Assembly: GCF_963678635.1 (NCBI RefSeq)
Contig: NC_087064.1
Location: forward strand, 57,112,338-57,176,337
Reading direction: 5' to 3'
Length of the DNA: 64,000 nucleotides
Origin: Symsagittifera roscoffensis
Lineage: Eukaryota > Xenacoelomorpha > Acoela > Convolutidae
Shown: positions 43,011-55,154 of the stretch, piece by piece
How positions within the stretch are numbered: the stretch's first letter is position 1
Layout of the letters: the number at the start of each line of letters is the position of its first letter
Notes under the pieces: model-generated
Told to the model about the DNA's origin: nothing
The model's database searches: none
Seen by the model: only the letters and a program-made list of their open reading frames with translations
Made by a program: the position numbers and the translations under genes

Positions 43011-43863
43011 GTAACATTCGCCCGGAAGTACATATCGACGGAAAATAAAGCTAAGCTATAAAACGACTGGTCAGCGTCTAAACTAAGCTCTACATGCTTT
43101 TCACCGTCTCTACCAAAGCCAGTTCTTTTGGTAGTCCTTCTAACATCGGGTCGACAAAAACGTTACTGCTTTCGGCTTCAGTCAAAACACTCAAAATAAC
43201 TTAACTACATGCAAAATTAGTGAGCTCATGGCTAGGTCTCAGCATCCCCAGACCACGAGGTCACTCCTAAAAACAGGGCTACTACTACTTATTATATTAC
43301 TATCGTTTTTGTTCAGTAGATAAAAATCATCATCTCCATCGAAGATGGATCAACCCTTTCCCCCAACTCCTAGCTTCTCATTCTTGCAAAATGAATTCAA
43401 ATTTTAATTAAATTCAATTAAAGACATAAACGGGAAGCTAAAACCTTATATAAAAGAGTTTCAGTTCAACTCCCGAGACCCCTCCGGATTCCTGAATCCG
43501 GGGAAATAACGTCCTTATCTTCCTTCCGGAAGGCTGTCTTCTACCCTTTACCGTTGTCGTGAACGGCCTTGCAGCTATTGTAGCGACACAATAGTTGCAA
43601 CTCGGAGCGGTATCTGCTAACTCTGCAATTCGTTGTCGTTTTTCTATCACAATTCTCGTAGTTATCGCTATCGCAACTATTGTTGTTCTGATTTTATTCT
43701 GGTTTTCTTCCAAAATGGATGTTTTTGACGCTTCACAGACAGCCCGTTCAACGTCCCCATTGAATCTCGCAATGTTCGTAAATTTGGTACAGTGTCATCG
43801 AACAGAATTTACAAAATGCACGAAATTACTTTTATCCGTGTCATATTGACTCACTGCAGCATA
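43011..43863 (-). repeat. Partial LTR plus internal start, related to element B
   Basis: Starts gtaacattcg like the B LTR and matches 43864-44560 closely. An internal deletion after about 43735 then joins it to the first 120 bp of the element interior (cagcccgttcaacg... to the LTR of the next copy). So an LTR/interior unit stands in tandem with the element B LTR, probably from recombination between elements. Confidence 0.7.
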
Positions 43864-44750
43864 TGTAACATTCGTCCGGAAGTACATATCGACAGAAAAC
43901 AAACCTAAGCTATAAAAAGACTGGCCAGCGTCTAATTTAGGCTCTACATGCTTTTCACCGTCTCTTTTAAAGCCAGTTCTTTTGGTGGTCTTTCTATAAT
44001 CGGGTCGAAAAAAAACGTTACTGCTTTCGGCTTCGGTCAAAACACTCAAATTTACTTAACTACATGCAAAATTAGTGAGCTCATGGCTGGATCTCAGCAT
44101 CCACAGACCACGAGGTCACTCCCAAAATCAGGGCTACTACTATTTATTGAATTATTATTGTTTTTATTCAGAAGATAAAAATCATCATCTCCATCGAAGA
44201 TGGATCAACCCTTTTCCCCAACTCCTAGCTTCTCATCCTTGCAAAATGAATTCAATTTAGGACATAATAGGAAAGCTAAAAATTTGTATAAAATGGTATA
44301 AGTTCCCGTTCTGAGACCCCTCCGGATTCTTGAATCCGAGGAAATGAGACCCTTGTCTTTCTTCCGGAAGGCTGGTTTTCCACCCTTCACCGTTGTTCGC
44401 AACGACTTTGCAACTAATGTAGCGACACAATAGTTGCATTTCGGAACAATCTCTGCTACTTCTGCTTTGCTCCGATTCTGATTCTCAATTTTCTCGTTGT
44501 GTCGTCGTCGCAACTATCGTTGTTCTGTTTTTAATTTGATTTTTCTTCAAAATGGCCGTTTTTGACGTTTCTCAGAATTATTACGTCATCATTTCGAATT
44601 TTTAAAATTTAGGAATGTCCTAATCCTTCAGCCTTCACGATTTGTCTAATCGTCTGAATAACGCTCTTAATCCTTCAAAACTGCCAATTCGGAAGGTTCG
44701 CTGCTAAAAACTCGAAACTGCAATTTCGTCCATTCTGGTCGAATGTCACA
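43864..44750 (-). repeat. 3' LTR of element B
   Basis: 887 bp, from tgtaacattcgtccgg to gaatgtcaca, so TG...CA as in element A. The order of shared blocks follows the A LTR (cttttcaccgtctc, then ggcagaat-like end), with many differences. The adjacent interior starts tactccccggacag, close to the element A junction tactccccggacaag. Confidence 0.75.
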
Positions 44751-45536
44751 TACTCCCCGGACAGCCCGGTCAATGTCCCCATTGAATCTCTCAATGTTCG
44801 TAAAATTGGTACAGTGTCATCGAACAGAATTTACAAAAAGCACGAAATTACTTTTATCCGCGTCACATCGACTCACTGCAGAATATAAATGGCATCATAC
44901 TACATCACTATAGCCTTCAAATCGTTCACTAATCTGCACTTTGAGGATATGACTTAAGATAAAACATTTTTTCTGACTTCCAACGTCCTTGCCCTGATTT
45001 CAAGTTTTTTCTCCTAGGTTTCAAAACGTGTTAGTTTGCAGGACAGTCCTGCCAACCAACAAGCTAAAATTATCCTACTATGCTTCTTCCCTTCGGAAAT
45101 TTTAGTTGTCATTGTCCTGAATATTAAAATTAAGGAACTCTGTGGTTAGAAAGAACAATGAAACAATCTCCCTTTTCAAGAGATTACAAAGTGATCAGGT
45201 TTCCTAGTTGATTAAAAACAGTCATGCAGGATGGAATATTTAAATATACTCGTTGCTCAAGCCTTTCTAAAAAAATAGTAAGTGTCTCTAAAGCCACTAA
45301 CTAAAATCAAAATGCAATTTTATAAATGCAACAAATTGTTTAATGTTCAAAACTCAACTAAACGTTTCAGTTTTCAATTACAACTTGGTTGCTCAGTTTC
45401 TCACTTGAGTTTTCGTCACACACATAAAACAATTCTGAGTTTTAAATTCTTCTCTTTCGTCACTTCTTTGTTTCTTCTTTTTTTTGTCGTTTAGAAGTTC
45501 TAAAAATTCTAAATTCTTCTACTTTTATTTCTATCT
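44751..45536 (-). other. 3' untranslated region of element B
   Basis: Non-coding stretch between the LTR and the ORF end. It shares the aaatggcatcatactacat block (44889) with element A. No gene is seen. The rest of the 3' region is separated from it by the inserted fragment. Confidence 0.5.
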
Positions 45537-45670
45537 GCGTCTTGTCTTCCGGCCATTTGTCAATGCTCCATCTCCTCCTCCTGCGACATTGACTCTGCAC
45601 TTTCAGTTTCTGTGTCTTGCAACACATCGTTAGCTATTCTGACGCTATTGGAAGCAGTCCTCCAACACTT
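45537..45670. repeat. 134-bp duplication flanking the inserted fragment, copy 1
   Basis: From gcgtcttgtcttccgg to ctccaacactt, matching 46265-46398 with only a few changes. It contains the C-terminus of the accessory ORF of element B. The two copies flank 45671-46264, consistent with a very long target-site duplication. Confidence 0.75.
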
Positions 45671-46264
45671 TAGTCCCCCACAACCAAGACATATTAGACT
45701 GAAACTGGTATCAAAAGCGACAGAAACTAGGACTACACAGTTACAGATCAGCGAGCCTTTTCAGAACAAGCGAAGTGTTATCTGGTTTCAGTCCAAGAAA
45801 CTATCAAAAAAGAATAATTGAAACCTTTGATTTGTCAATAAACTGAGTTTATCTGAGTCAATAAACAAGAAGTGTTATCTGGTTTCAGTACAAGAAATTA
45901 TTTGAAAAAGAATAAATGAAACCCTTGATTTGTCAATTAACCCAGTTGTTTGAAAAAATTACAATATATCTTTAAGAAAAAAACACAATCATGTTTACTG
46001 TAGCTAAAATTGCTCAAAACAAAATGGCTCTCAAAGTGTTTTGTTGAGACTGTAATTCTATCTATCTTTGACAAACTGTTCGACATTTAGCCATAAGAAA
46101 CTGGCTCAAGGAAGGAGAATATGCACCGAGTTTGTTGACCCAAAGTCAATAGAATCATATATAGCAGGCGGAGCAATTGCACTGAATAAAAATGACGGTA
46201 AAGGCGGCATAAGGCCAATAGGCATTGGAGAGATAATCAGAAGAGTTCTCGGGAAATTATATAT
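45671..46264 (+). pseudogene. Inserted fragment of the 40362-type retroelement
   Basis: From 45687 to 46258 it matches 40362-40833, including the start of the RT frame (CTEFVDPKS and RPIGIGEIIRRVLGK). An internal tandem duplication of about 100 bp around 45776-45950 is present here only. The fragment stops inside the RT region. It lies between the two 134-bp duplicates. Confidence 0.7.
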
Positions 46265-46398
46265 GCGTCTTGTCTTCCGGCCATTTGTCATTGCTCCATC
46301 TCCTCCTCCTGCGACATTGACTCTGCACTTTCAGTTTCTGTGTCTTGCAACACATCGTTAGCTATTCTGACGCGGTTGGAAGCAGTCCTCCAACACTT
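46265..46398. repeat. 134-bp duplication flanking the inserted fragment, copy 2
   Basis: This is the copy joined to the ORF of element B. The differences from 45537-45670 seen are one base near caatgctcc/cattgctcc and two bases near gacgctattgg/gacgcggttgg, which suggests a fairly old insertion. Confidence 0.75.
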
Positions 46399-48302
46399 CT
46401 TCTCTTCTACCCTCTGTTTACAACAAGGTAGGGGATCTACATTAGTTTCTCTAATTCTGCAGAAGCTATTGTGAAGGCACAACGTCACGTTTCTCTCCAA
46501 ATCTTCCTTCAACATCTCTGCTTTTTCTTTTCCTCTATGTTCAATTGTCCTAGAAATTCTCTTCACCGCGGTGTTACTGCATTACGATGAGTCACGAAAG
46601 CTCGCTTGAAAGCTCCTGCCCCAATGTCCAGCTGATACCCACTGTACACTCTGTCGTGCTTCGACAGATGCTTTTTGGCATATTCGTACAATCATGCAGT
46701 GATATTGGCTCTAAACCATGGCATCAGTCGTCATCTTTTTTTACTTCCATCGGAATGTTCAGAATTTTGCACATTGTCTCAAAAAGATCTAAATCTTTTA
46801 GACAATCCAATTTCTGCAATTGTTCTCATTGGCGCCTCCTGTCTATTATTCTCTCTTACATGAGCCTCCAGCCACCTTATAGCCATCATAACTACCACTA
46901 TCACTATTGTTATGGGCCGTGACGAGTCTGGTAAACCCATGGAGAGCAGCTCTCCAGAGTCCCAGATCAACATCAGATTACTACGCCCGGGATACCACCA
47001 TGTTTGCAGCAAGCAGTGGCAGGGAATTTCTTCATGTGTTAACATGATGCTCCTCCAATTACGCTTTCCCGAAGCTTCCAGTAATGGTTCCACTTCCATC
47101 ATCACTCGGTGGACTTCATCATTCTCGTCTACTGTATTGTAATCTGTAACGGTTGATCCTCTCTGTTTCTGTCTCTCAAAGTCACTGAAGTTCCCACTCA
47201 CGTATCCCATGAACTTCCTTCCCAGTATCGATTCCAACTCCTCCTTTGTTCTCTCTGGAACTGCTGAGAACATTTTACACAGTAACTCGTAAGATTTTTC
47301 CGACATTCTCGTTAGTCTCACACACTTTGGCACTGAGAAGGCTTGATCTACGATCGTCCTCGTACTCTTTACATCCACAGCTACAAAATGCACTGGGTAT
47401 CTGCTCTTGCACATTGGAGCTAATGTCGATCCCACCAAATATCGTGCTCCTGATGGTCTACGATAAATTTCACTGTGTCGGATGTTCATTTCCGTCTCGA
47501 TCGCTTCCCTCCATTTTCCTATGTACTATTGATCAGTTTGCAAAACTCCTGGGAACACTTCTACACTGATGGCTGTGACCATCTCATGTTTCTGTTCTAG
47601 ATTCAATAGTGACTCTAAAGAACCACACATGCTGTAGAATCCTAGTGCAGTCACTAGATTCACCTCGGTTCCTCCATGGCAATATGCGATCAGTTCCGTT
47701 TCCGTCCTTGCTTTCATCACAACGTTCCCAAACAATATCGTCAACTGCTTGTGTTGTCTCTCTAGGGTTTTCACCCAATCCAGACTTTCCCAAACGTGAC
47801 CTTACAGTCCGCAGACTTCTGCCAGACAGCTACCAGGTTTGACCCAGTCTTCTGGTCCCCAGCCAGGCAACTCCACTTTGTCTCCCCCGTTGCTCCTAGA
47901 GATTGTTGTCATCACATTATATATGATGTTCAGGTCACGCAGGTTACAGTCTGCATTTATTTCCCTCTGCACGTCTTGTGTCGCTCGTAGTATCGAGTCA
48001 GCATTGGGACTAGGACACCATGATGGTCTCATCAGTTTCCACACTACCATCAAGCTCGTTCTCAGTAATTCATCTGAGAATCCCAATCCAAACTCCACTC
48101 GTTTGTCGGATTTGGCACGGAAGGTGCAGTCACTTTTTTCTAGGACTAGTCCCAACTTGGTCTGCGGGTTAGCAGCGCTTTTAATTGTTACAATTCTCGA
48201 CGTCCAGAATCTTAGCAAGACTGCCTGCTCGTAATCAAAGAAGCAATCGCGTATGTCTTCACTCAGGAAAGAGTTGTACGCTATCCCTATGACTCGGGAC
48301 AC
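46288..48302 (-). pseudogene. Accessory polyprotein C-terminal part, element B
   Basis: Pieces at 47802-48302, 47526-47774, 46779-47489 and 46288-46566 line up in order with the 618-codon segment of element A. Shared markers: GIAYNSF against GMAYNPF, FDYEQ, YCHGGTEVNLVTALGFYSM against DCHGVTDVNLTTALGFCSM, ARYLVGS against SKYLVGS, VPKCVRLTRMSEKSYELL against VPKCVRLARMSERSYDLL, and LCLHNSFCR near the end. At least three stops or shifts interrupt it. Confidence 0.75.
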
Positions 48303-50104
48303 ATAGCTGTATGACTTCTTTCTGATCGGTCCACAGTACTCACTGAATTTAGGCAGTGCCCCATAGATTCTTTAGTGAGTCTGAGCTCCTTGTTTGAGAA
48401 TTTCCTGATTTCGTCTATTTTTCTCATGAGTTCTAGCTCTACAGGTTCTTTCATATTCACCCTCATTGGCTTGCTCTGATACATATCCAGCAGTGCTAGC
48501 AAGAGTAAGGCTTTTACTCGTTCATCGCCCTCCCTCAGCATCTTGACAGAGGTGTCCAATGCTGGCACTGAAATCTGCTCTATCAGGAATCCAATGAAAC
48601 AGAGAGCGTCTCTCCGAATGGCGCACGCTACTGCCATTCTCTCCTGGATTATCAGATCCCTAAGGTTCGTCATCAGGAAAGCCTTTTCTTCTTTTGACCT
48701 TTTTCTTTCTTCTGAGTCATATTCCCCGTGAGTCAATCCCATCATGCACCAGGCGAACCTCAGTTTTAATTCGGTTCTCACTTAAGGTACTGCCATGAGA
48801 GCGTAGTCCTCATTTCCTCTTCAAAGTACCTCAACACCACTGCTTTCCATGGAAGGCTCACTAATTGCTCAATCGTTTCCGCCTGCATCTCAGACAACGC
48901 TAGAGTCCCGTACGCCTTCTGCTTGAGGGTGGTGCTTTGCAACATCGTCTCCAGATAATCTTCCATGGCACTCTTGTCTTCCAGAGCCATCACATATCCT
49001 CTAGCCGAGTTTCGGTACTCCAACATCTCCATGTATCCACCGGCGGGTTCATCTATTGACACGGTCTCCGACACTGTCAGTCGGTTATACTCCACTGGTA
49101 CTAGTTTTCTTGCGACACTTCCCTTTCCGTGGTTTAAAGTCTTTCATGGTACTTTCCCAACGTTGACTGAGTATCTCCATTTCCAAGGTTGCTTCTGTCA
49201 GAGTGCGGTCACTCCTTTTGGATTTGTAACCTGTTGACTTTATCCCTGCCATGAGAATGGGTGGCACCATTGCTACATCAGTTAACATTCTGTCCGTGCC
49301 AGGCAATTGATAATCACCTTGTCCCAAATCTATGACCTCTTCGAGTCGTTTTCTTTTCGTTGAATTGACAGCTCTTATCGATATCGCTGAATCCACCTTC
49401 ATCTTTCCTGCTCTCCTCGGTATCACTTTGCTGCCTAATTTCATCTTCATCTCGTTGATCTTATCAATCACCAGTTTCGATCGCATCGTTCCTTTCCTGG
49501 TCCTTGACAGATACACCACCTCTCCTTTATCCTCCTGCGGTATCATCTTGATGGGAGAGTTCACTTCACTTTCGTCAGTGGCTGAGTCAATCAACAACTC
49601 ACTCAATCTCCCTTCACACTCATCAAGCTTGTCGAGGACTTCCCGGATCAATGGTCGGTTGAGACCCACTTTCAAAATGGACTGGGTCCCGTAGCTCTGA
49701 ACTACTGTCCAGACTTCTTCCATGAAAGCCACTCTGTTCAATCTACATCCTGTCCCATTTTCATGGTCTCGGTGATGTACTTCCCACTCTTCCTCGTGCA
49801 ACGTTCCCAAGAAAGGTACTCTGGCAGCGTCTTCTATTCTTCTTCTCCTCTGTGATTCCATGAGGAGTCTTTGTTCGTTATCTTTTGAATTACCCGGAGA
49901 GCTGCTCTCCGGCAAATTCCGTTTCATTTCCATAAAAGCCGACGGAGGTTCCAGTATCGAAGCGCCTTCGTCTGCTGGCTCAGCCGCTTCCAACGTATCC
50001 GCATTATTCTCAAAGTCACTGAGGAAATTGAAATCCAGGCTGGATATTCCTCCTGTCGATGCCTTGTCGTCTTCCCTATCTGCTTGATCGGTACCTTTTT
50101 GCAT
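48287..50104 (-). pseudogene. Accessory polyprotein segment, element B (372-like and end of 833-like)
   Basis: The frame 49085-50104 (339 codons) joins the end of the 833-like segment (YGTQSILKVGLNRPLIREVL) with the front of the 372-like one (LTEATLEMEILSQ) without a stop, which is the evidence that these are one protein in the parent. Pieces at 48778-49095 and 48287-48781 continue it after shifts. It is richer in shifts than element A but retains all blocks. Confidence 0.72.
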
Positions 50105-51546
50105 GGGTTCCTCCGTTCGACGGCTTCCTCCCTGCCCATCATCTCCTTCTGATGTATCTTTTTTCGAGCTTGAGGGTCCTTGCTTTTAGGTCTCGGCCCA
50201 TTCCGGAAATTTTGGTATGATCCGGCTGATTTATCTTCCTCTTCTCCATGGACCACTTTGATTTCCTTACAGCCGAAGGGTGCCAGGAAGGTTCTCGTCC
50301 GCAACATTCCTCCCACTGTTAACTCCTGCTTCACACTGTTCAAAATCAGGGAGGCCTCAGGTAATTCGGCTCTGCCTCTCACTCTCATGGGCGCTAGGTT
50401 TAATTCCGCCCATTCCGTGTCAAACGCTCCAGGCTTCGGAGTCGCGGCGTTGCTGATTCGCCTTCTCGTCGCTTGATCCGTGTAGGCAAATCGCGTGTAC
50501 TGTAGCACGGCGGCATTCCTCCCTACAAAGTATGGATCCATCATTTCCACGAATTTGCCTATCCTCCTTTCATTGGTTTCAAACTCTCTTAGTCTAGGAG
50601 TTTGTACTACGGAGACTGCTCCGAGCAACATCCTTCTTGTCAGAGGGAATTCAGGGATTTCCTCTGGCATCTTTTCGTAATCACCCCAATCTTTCGTCTC
50701 TTCTCTCACCTTGTGATATGCTGCAGTGAGACGAGGAACTCTGGTCCTTTCACCATTCGTCTTATCATAGGATCTTAGATTTCAGAGCTTCGGAAATACC
50801 TCGATGTGCCCACTCTCTACTTCTCCCATGCGATCACGGAAGTGATCGTCAAAGTTGATAACTGTCATTTCTGGCTCTGATATTTTCGCAAATAACAGAT
50901 CTTCACTCATGAGCTCCCGCAATACGTGCTGCTCACACCAGTTCAGCGCACTACCGTCCACTGCTGATATGAGGTTCAGGTGCAGCACCGACCTCCTGTA
51001 TGCTTCCACCTTGACATCAGGTAACGCAAACGTGACCGCTGGTCCATAAATCACTGTCACAAACTCTGTGGCTCCTCTGATCAACGCTAAGGGATCGGTC
51101 CTCATAGCCAAGCTTAGATCAGTTAGTAGGGGCATGCCCCCAACATGTCGTCTCACGTCTTCTTCCCTCTCAATCGTCTCATCCTCTCCTGTTCCAAAGC
51201 GATTCTGATGCAGGAGAAACTAGATAAAAGTATGTCTCAGATCTCTTATCTTATTCCACGAATCTGTGGCTTTCTTCACATTCTCTCTCATCTGTTCTGG
51301 GTAACGTGTCAGTTTCATTAGTCCTCCCAAGTTTCCATGGGTAATCGCAATCAGCCCATCTAACCGCAAGTTCTGGATTCCTTCGGTGAGCAGTATCACC
51401 GGTCCCTTTACGAAGCTCTCTGCTCCAACCGTCACAAACATGGCTAGTAGTTCCCAATCGACACTTCCACTACTGCTTGGAGGAATTCCTTTATCAAGTA
51501 ACGAGAGAGTTTCGGGTAGACTTTTGCCAAGAAGGACGCGGTCCAT
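49924..51546 (-). pseudogene. Accessory polyprotein core, element B
   Basis: Pieces 51220-51546, 50782-51156 and 49924-50709 are in one frame with stops between them. At about 51220 the codon is TAG where element A codes Gln (QYLLQQN against stop-FLLHQN), consistent with a C-to-T change. Shared blocks: FVKGPVIL, RYPEQ, GMPLLTDL, TDPLALIRG, FVTVIYGP and RRMLLGA. The last 80 codons of 49924-50709 are read in a shifted frame and should not be trusted. Confidence 0.7.
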
Positions 51547-53537
51547 CCGGCTCCCAGCCTTTCCAGCATGCTATCAGTCCGTTCGAAGCCTTCTTCTCCC
51601 TTCACCTTCTCAGTCCAGAAAGTTTCCAGGGTCACTTGGCACACTCTGTTTACGAATCCGGCTGTCTTTTCTTCAGCATTCTCCGCCAGGTCCACCTCCT
51701 TCAACAGGTAGGGATGGATCTTCTTGATCATTACTGGGCCTTGCTCAAAAGCACCTGCACCCAATGCCGCTACTCGAGGAGTTAGATGTAGCCACTGATT
51801 AGCCTCTGGTTTGGTTCTCAAAACCAACGCCTCCAAGTGAGCTCTAGTCTCCTGGGAATTTTTCCTTCTCTCTCTTTCTCCTGCTGCTTCCATTCCTCGG
51901 AACCATAAGTCGTTCGACATCGCTACGATCACTCGATGGTCGTCGCCTATTCCCGGTTTCAGTTTGAGCTGTCGACTGAAGTTGGACACTTCTAACCCCA
52001 GCACCTCGTCCAGCACCAGCATGGGTAGCGCATGGTCCTCGAAACCTCTCAATGTGTTTGAGATATCCGACCACACCGCAGGTAGCTCAGCCCTGAGTGG
52101 TCTCAGGTTCTCCATCTTTATCATGCGATTTGGGGCCGATATGATTACATCATATTTCCCTTCCGAAAGCAAGGCCACGATCGCATACACGAATTTCAGT
52201 CCATCCGGGAGATGTGCATACTCCGGAGACAGCGTTAACACCGCTCTCGGTGTCATCTTGGTGAAGGACCCCTCCTTCATCGCATCCACCACTTCACCCA
52301 TTGACTCGAGGATGTCTTTTATTGCTGGCCATACAGCATTTTCTGCCGTTGTAGGCTCTCTGAGTCTGCTCAGGAAACCTCTACTGTGTAGATGGTCATT
52401 GATGCCAGCAAACACGATTGTGATTGGGTTCATCTCCGTCTGTCTTTGCACTCCGATAACCATTGACACGGATTGCCGTAGGTCCAGATCGACCGCTGCC
52501 AACTTTATGGCGTCCGGCGAAAACAGAGACTTGGAAGTGTGTACGAACTCTGAATTCGCTACTATCATTATCTTGGCCTTCCTCAATTCTGCGTTGTCGT
52601 ACGCAGTAAAGATGGTCTCATCGTTCTTTATCGCTTTCAATTCGCCGTATCTTTGGGCATCACCTTCCTCATTCACATGCTTTGGGTATACTCTTTCTTT
52701 CACATGATCTGGGGGTGTCTTCAGCTGTCTGAACATCTTCACATGTTGTCCAATCGCCGCCCTCGTTATCAGAAATCTTCCAGGTCTCTTTTCTCGATTC
52801 CCCTCGTCGTGATTCAGTTTTACTTCTTGTAACGGTCGGGCGTTTACTGGCCCCATTGTGTTATTAGAGGGCAATCCCTCTAGGTCAGCAAACCTCAAGG
52901 CAGTTGTAGAGCTGAAGTTTATGCCAGCCGCTATCAACCAGTCCACTCCTGTTATCGAGTACAATCCGCTGACCGATAACCTTGCTCCGTTCAGCATCCT
53001 CATGGCATCCGCCGCGAAGCTCACCGTCTGAAGGTTCAGTTTTATCAGGTCATCCTTGTATATGTGCCATGGAGAAGGTATTGGCCTCGACCACATTAGA
53101 GAGCTCCTGTTAGGGCGTCTTTCCTCTCGACTGGTCCTTGTCGTCTCCGACCTCGTGTCCGATCTAGACGTGCTGGCTGTCTCCTCCTTCGGGTTGACAG
53201 GCCCTAGTCTTCTCCTAGAATTAATGGTCCTCCTCATTGGCGCTTCTCCCAACCAATCCTGAACGTCTGTTTTTTGACCTGGTTCGCTAGAACTCTGCTG
53301 TCTATAGTTCGTCACGGCGGGGATCGTCCCCAAGCGTGTTTCCAGGCTAGGAGGCACAAAGGTGGTAATCACAGGTTCGTTCAATGCTACCTCCTCCTTT
53401 AGCACTCCTGTGTCAAAGATTTCTACTTCCAACTCATCCAATCGCTCTTGGAAGACTCTGTTCAACCAAGCCTGTCCTTCTATCTTATCGAAGTGGATGC
53501 GGTCCGTAGTCAGCCTGGCTTGATCCATAGCTCTCAA
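51444..53537 (-). CDS. Accessory polyprotein middle, element B (697 codons)
   Basis: This is the longest open frame in element B. It starts with the last SGNH block (TDRIHFDK), then a linker, a block with LRFADLEGLPSNNTMGPVN, a section with ITIVFAGINDHLH and a VLDEVLGLEVSNF block leading into the core. The section around AGINDH, about 140 residues, is missing from element A. Its G-x-ND pattern faintly recalls an SGNH block III, so it could be a second SGNH-like domain. The open frame joins parts that are two ORFs in element A. Confidence 0.72.
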   Translation of the reverse strand: MRAMDQARLTTDRIHFDKIEGQAWLNRVFQERLDELEVEIFDTGVLKEEVALNEPVITTFVPPSLETRLGTIPAVTNYRQQSSSEPGQKTDVQDWLGEAPMRRTINSRRRLGPVNPKEETASTSRSDTRSETTRTSREERRPNRSSLMWSRPIPSPWHIYKDDLIKLNLQTVSFAADAMRMLNGARLSVSGLYSITGVDWLIAAGINFSSTTALRFADLEGLPSNNTMGPVNARPLQEVKLNHDEGNREKRPGRFLITRAAIGQHVKMFRQLKTPPDHVKERVYPKHVNEEGDAQRYGELKAIKNDETIFTAYDNAELRKAKIMIVANSEFVHTSKSLFSPDAIKLAAVDLDLRQSVSMVIGVQRQTEMNPITIVFAGINDHLHSRGFLSRLREPTTAENAVWPAIKDILESMGEVVDAMKEGSFTKMTPRAVLTLSPEYAHLPDGLKFVYAIVALLSEGKYDVIISAPNRMIKMENLRPLRAELPAVWSDISNTLRGFEDHALPMLVLDEVLGLEVSNFSRQLKLKPGIGDDHRVIVAMSNDLWFRGMEAAGERERRKNSQETRAHLEALVLRTKPEANQWLHLTPRVAALGAGAFEQGPVMIKKIHPYLLKEVDLAENAEEKTAGFVNRVCQVTLETFWTEKVKGEEGFERTDSMLERLGAGWTASFLAKVYPKLSRYLIKEFLQAVVEVSIGNY

Positions 53538-53617
53538 CTCATGTTCGATTCCATGAGGATCATTCTTCCGGCATTCCGACTTGCGAGATTCCTTAGGATG
53601 TTATTCCACCTGACTAC

Positions 53618-54565
53618 TCATTCGTTGTGCCTTCTCCCTGTTGCAGTCAAACTCCTTGCATTCATTGGCACAGTGCAAACGGTCAGTACCGCGCAGTTGA
53701 ACTTCTGCCAGAGAGTAGTAAACAAGCACACCATCATTGATTCCCATAGTGGTTCCTCCTCATCCGAGCTTCTCGAGATGTTATTTGTCCCAACTAGGAT
53801 CATTACATTAGGGATTCTCCCTGGGTTCATTAACTCCACCATCCGAAATAACTGGGCTATGGTCGCGCCTCCGAAGGCTATCACCGTGGTGAACCAAGAG
53901 GTCCTCAAGTTCGAGAGTACTCTGACTAAGCTATCTCCCAGTATCAGATGTGATGTCCCTAGCGGTGGTTGCTGCAGGTTCACTGCCGGAATCCAGGTCG
54001 CTCGATTGAAGCAAGCTCTCGAATCCGCCTCTGGAACTCCTGTGAAGTTATATTTCAACTGGTTGTTCTTCTGTACATCTATTACACGTGACACTTTCTT
54101 CGCCGGCATCTTTCGTGTCCTCCTCTCTGGGATTTTAGAGCTCCCCATTGGTGGCGTTGTGTCGCTAACTCCCTGTCTGGTCATCACGCTTTGGGAGAGC
54201 CGTACTCTGCCTGTATCGTCGATCGTTCCATAGGGTGCAGTCACCCCGGAACCTGGCGCATTCTTGTTGGCGACTAGTCGTTCAGCTGTCTCTATCAGCT
54301 TCCTCACCGTTTGTTCCACGACTGGGTCACCCAAGGTGTCACTCGGGTCCGGGATTGTCACTCGACCTGTTGTTGTCGGGGGTCGCGTTTCCGTTGTCTG
54401 AATCATCTCTCGAGGCGTCAAGAGCTCCATCGGGGACTGCCCACGAGGAACACTCCTTGCAGGTATCACCCTCTCCACGGCTGTTGTCAACGCCATCCGC
54501 TCTTTGTAATCCCGCCTCAAGCGCTCAATTTCTTCACCCTGCTTTTTGTTGCAGTCTTCGAACAA
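53618..54565 (-). pseudogene. SGNH hydrolase front and coiled-coil part, element B
   Basis: Contains TIPDPSDT, a linker, then the SGNH blocks HLILGDSLVRVL, FGGATIAQLFRM and LVGTNNISR. The frame then shifts, and the remaining Asp-His block is in the 697-codon frame. Block III has NN where A has ND. An in-frame TGA at about 54570 separates it from the N-terminal piece. It shows that the coiled-coil front and the hydrolase were one protein. Confidence 0.78.
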
Positions 54566-54571
54566 TCTCTT

Positions 54572-55154
54572 TCACATGTCTTTATCTTCCTCCGTACTGA
54601 GCATGGTCTTAGTCATCTCATCCAGCTCCTTTCTGGTCTTTTCCAGCTCGTCTTTCATCCCATCTAGATCTTGCATGGTTCGGTTCGTTTGAACCCCTTG
54701 TTCTACTTTCTCTCTCTTTGGTGGCACAGCTGCTCTCAGTTGTGAACTAGACGAGGCAGCCTCGCTGTTCATTTCTCGATGCATTCTCGTCAGCCCAGGC
54801 TTGGGCTTGGAGGGCAAAGGCATTTCACCTGGTTGATAAGTCCTAGAACTTCCCAATCCAGGCTCATTCGCCAAGTCACTCCCTGAGAGAGCCCCGTTTC
54901 TCCACCTCATCACTCTCATGTTCGGGCGGTCTAGTACTCCCCTTTCTCCGTATGCTGCCATCAATATGACTTCCGTGGGGTGGTCCCCACGGTTGTCATG
55001 CCCCAAGATGTTTATCAGGGCGGTCAGCAACATGACTACCTCTGGGTCCTCGAGCGAAGTCTCGATCCATTAGCTGACGATAGATCGCATCTACCATCGG
55101 TCCTACTTATGACTCCGCCAGGTCCATCCATTCATCTAAGTTGAAATTATCCAT
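54572..55154 (-). pseudogene. Accessory polyprotein N-terminus, element B
   Basis: An ATG at 55154 begins MDNFNLDEWMDL, then a stop and a shift near 55100-55050, and then the frame from 55033 with HPTEVILMAAYGERG and MRWRNGALS, matching the front of element A. A charged coiled-coil part follows. The same ATG position relative to the conserved domain in A and B supports this start for the polyprotein. Confidence 0.7.
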
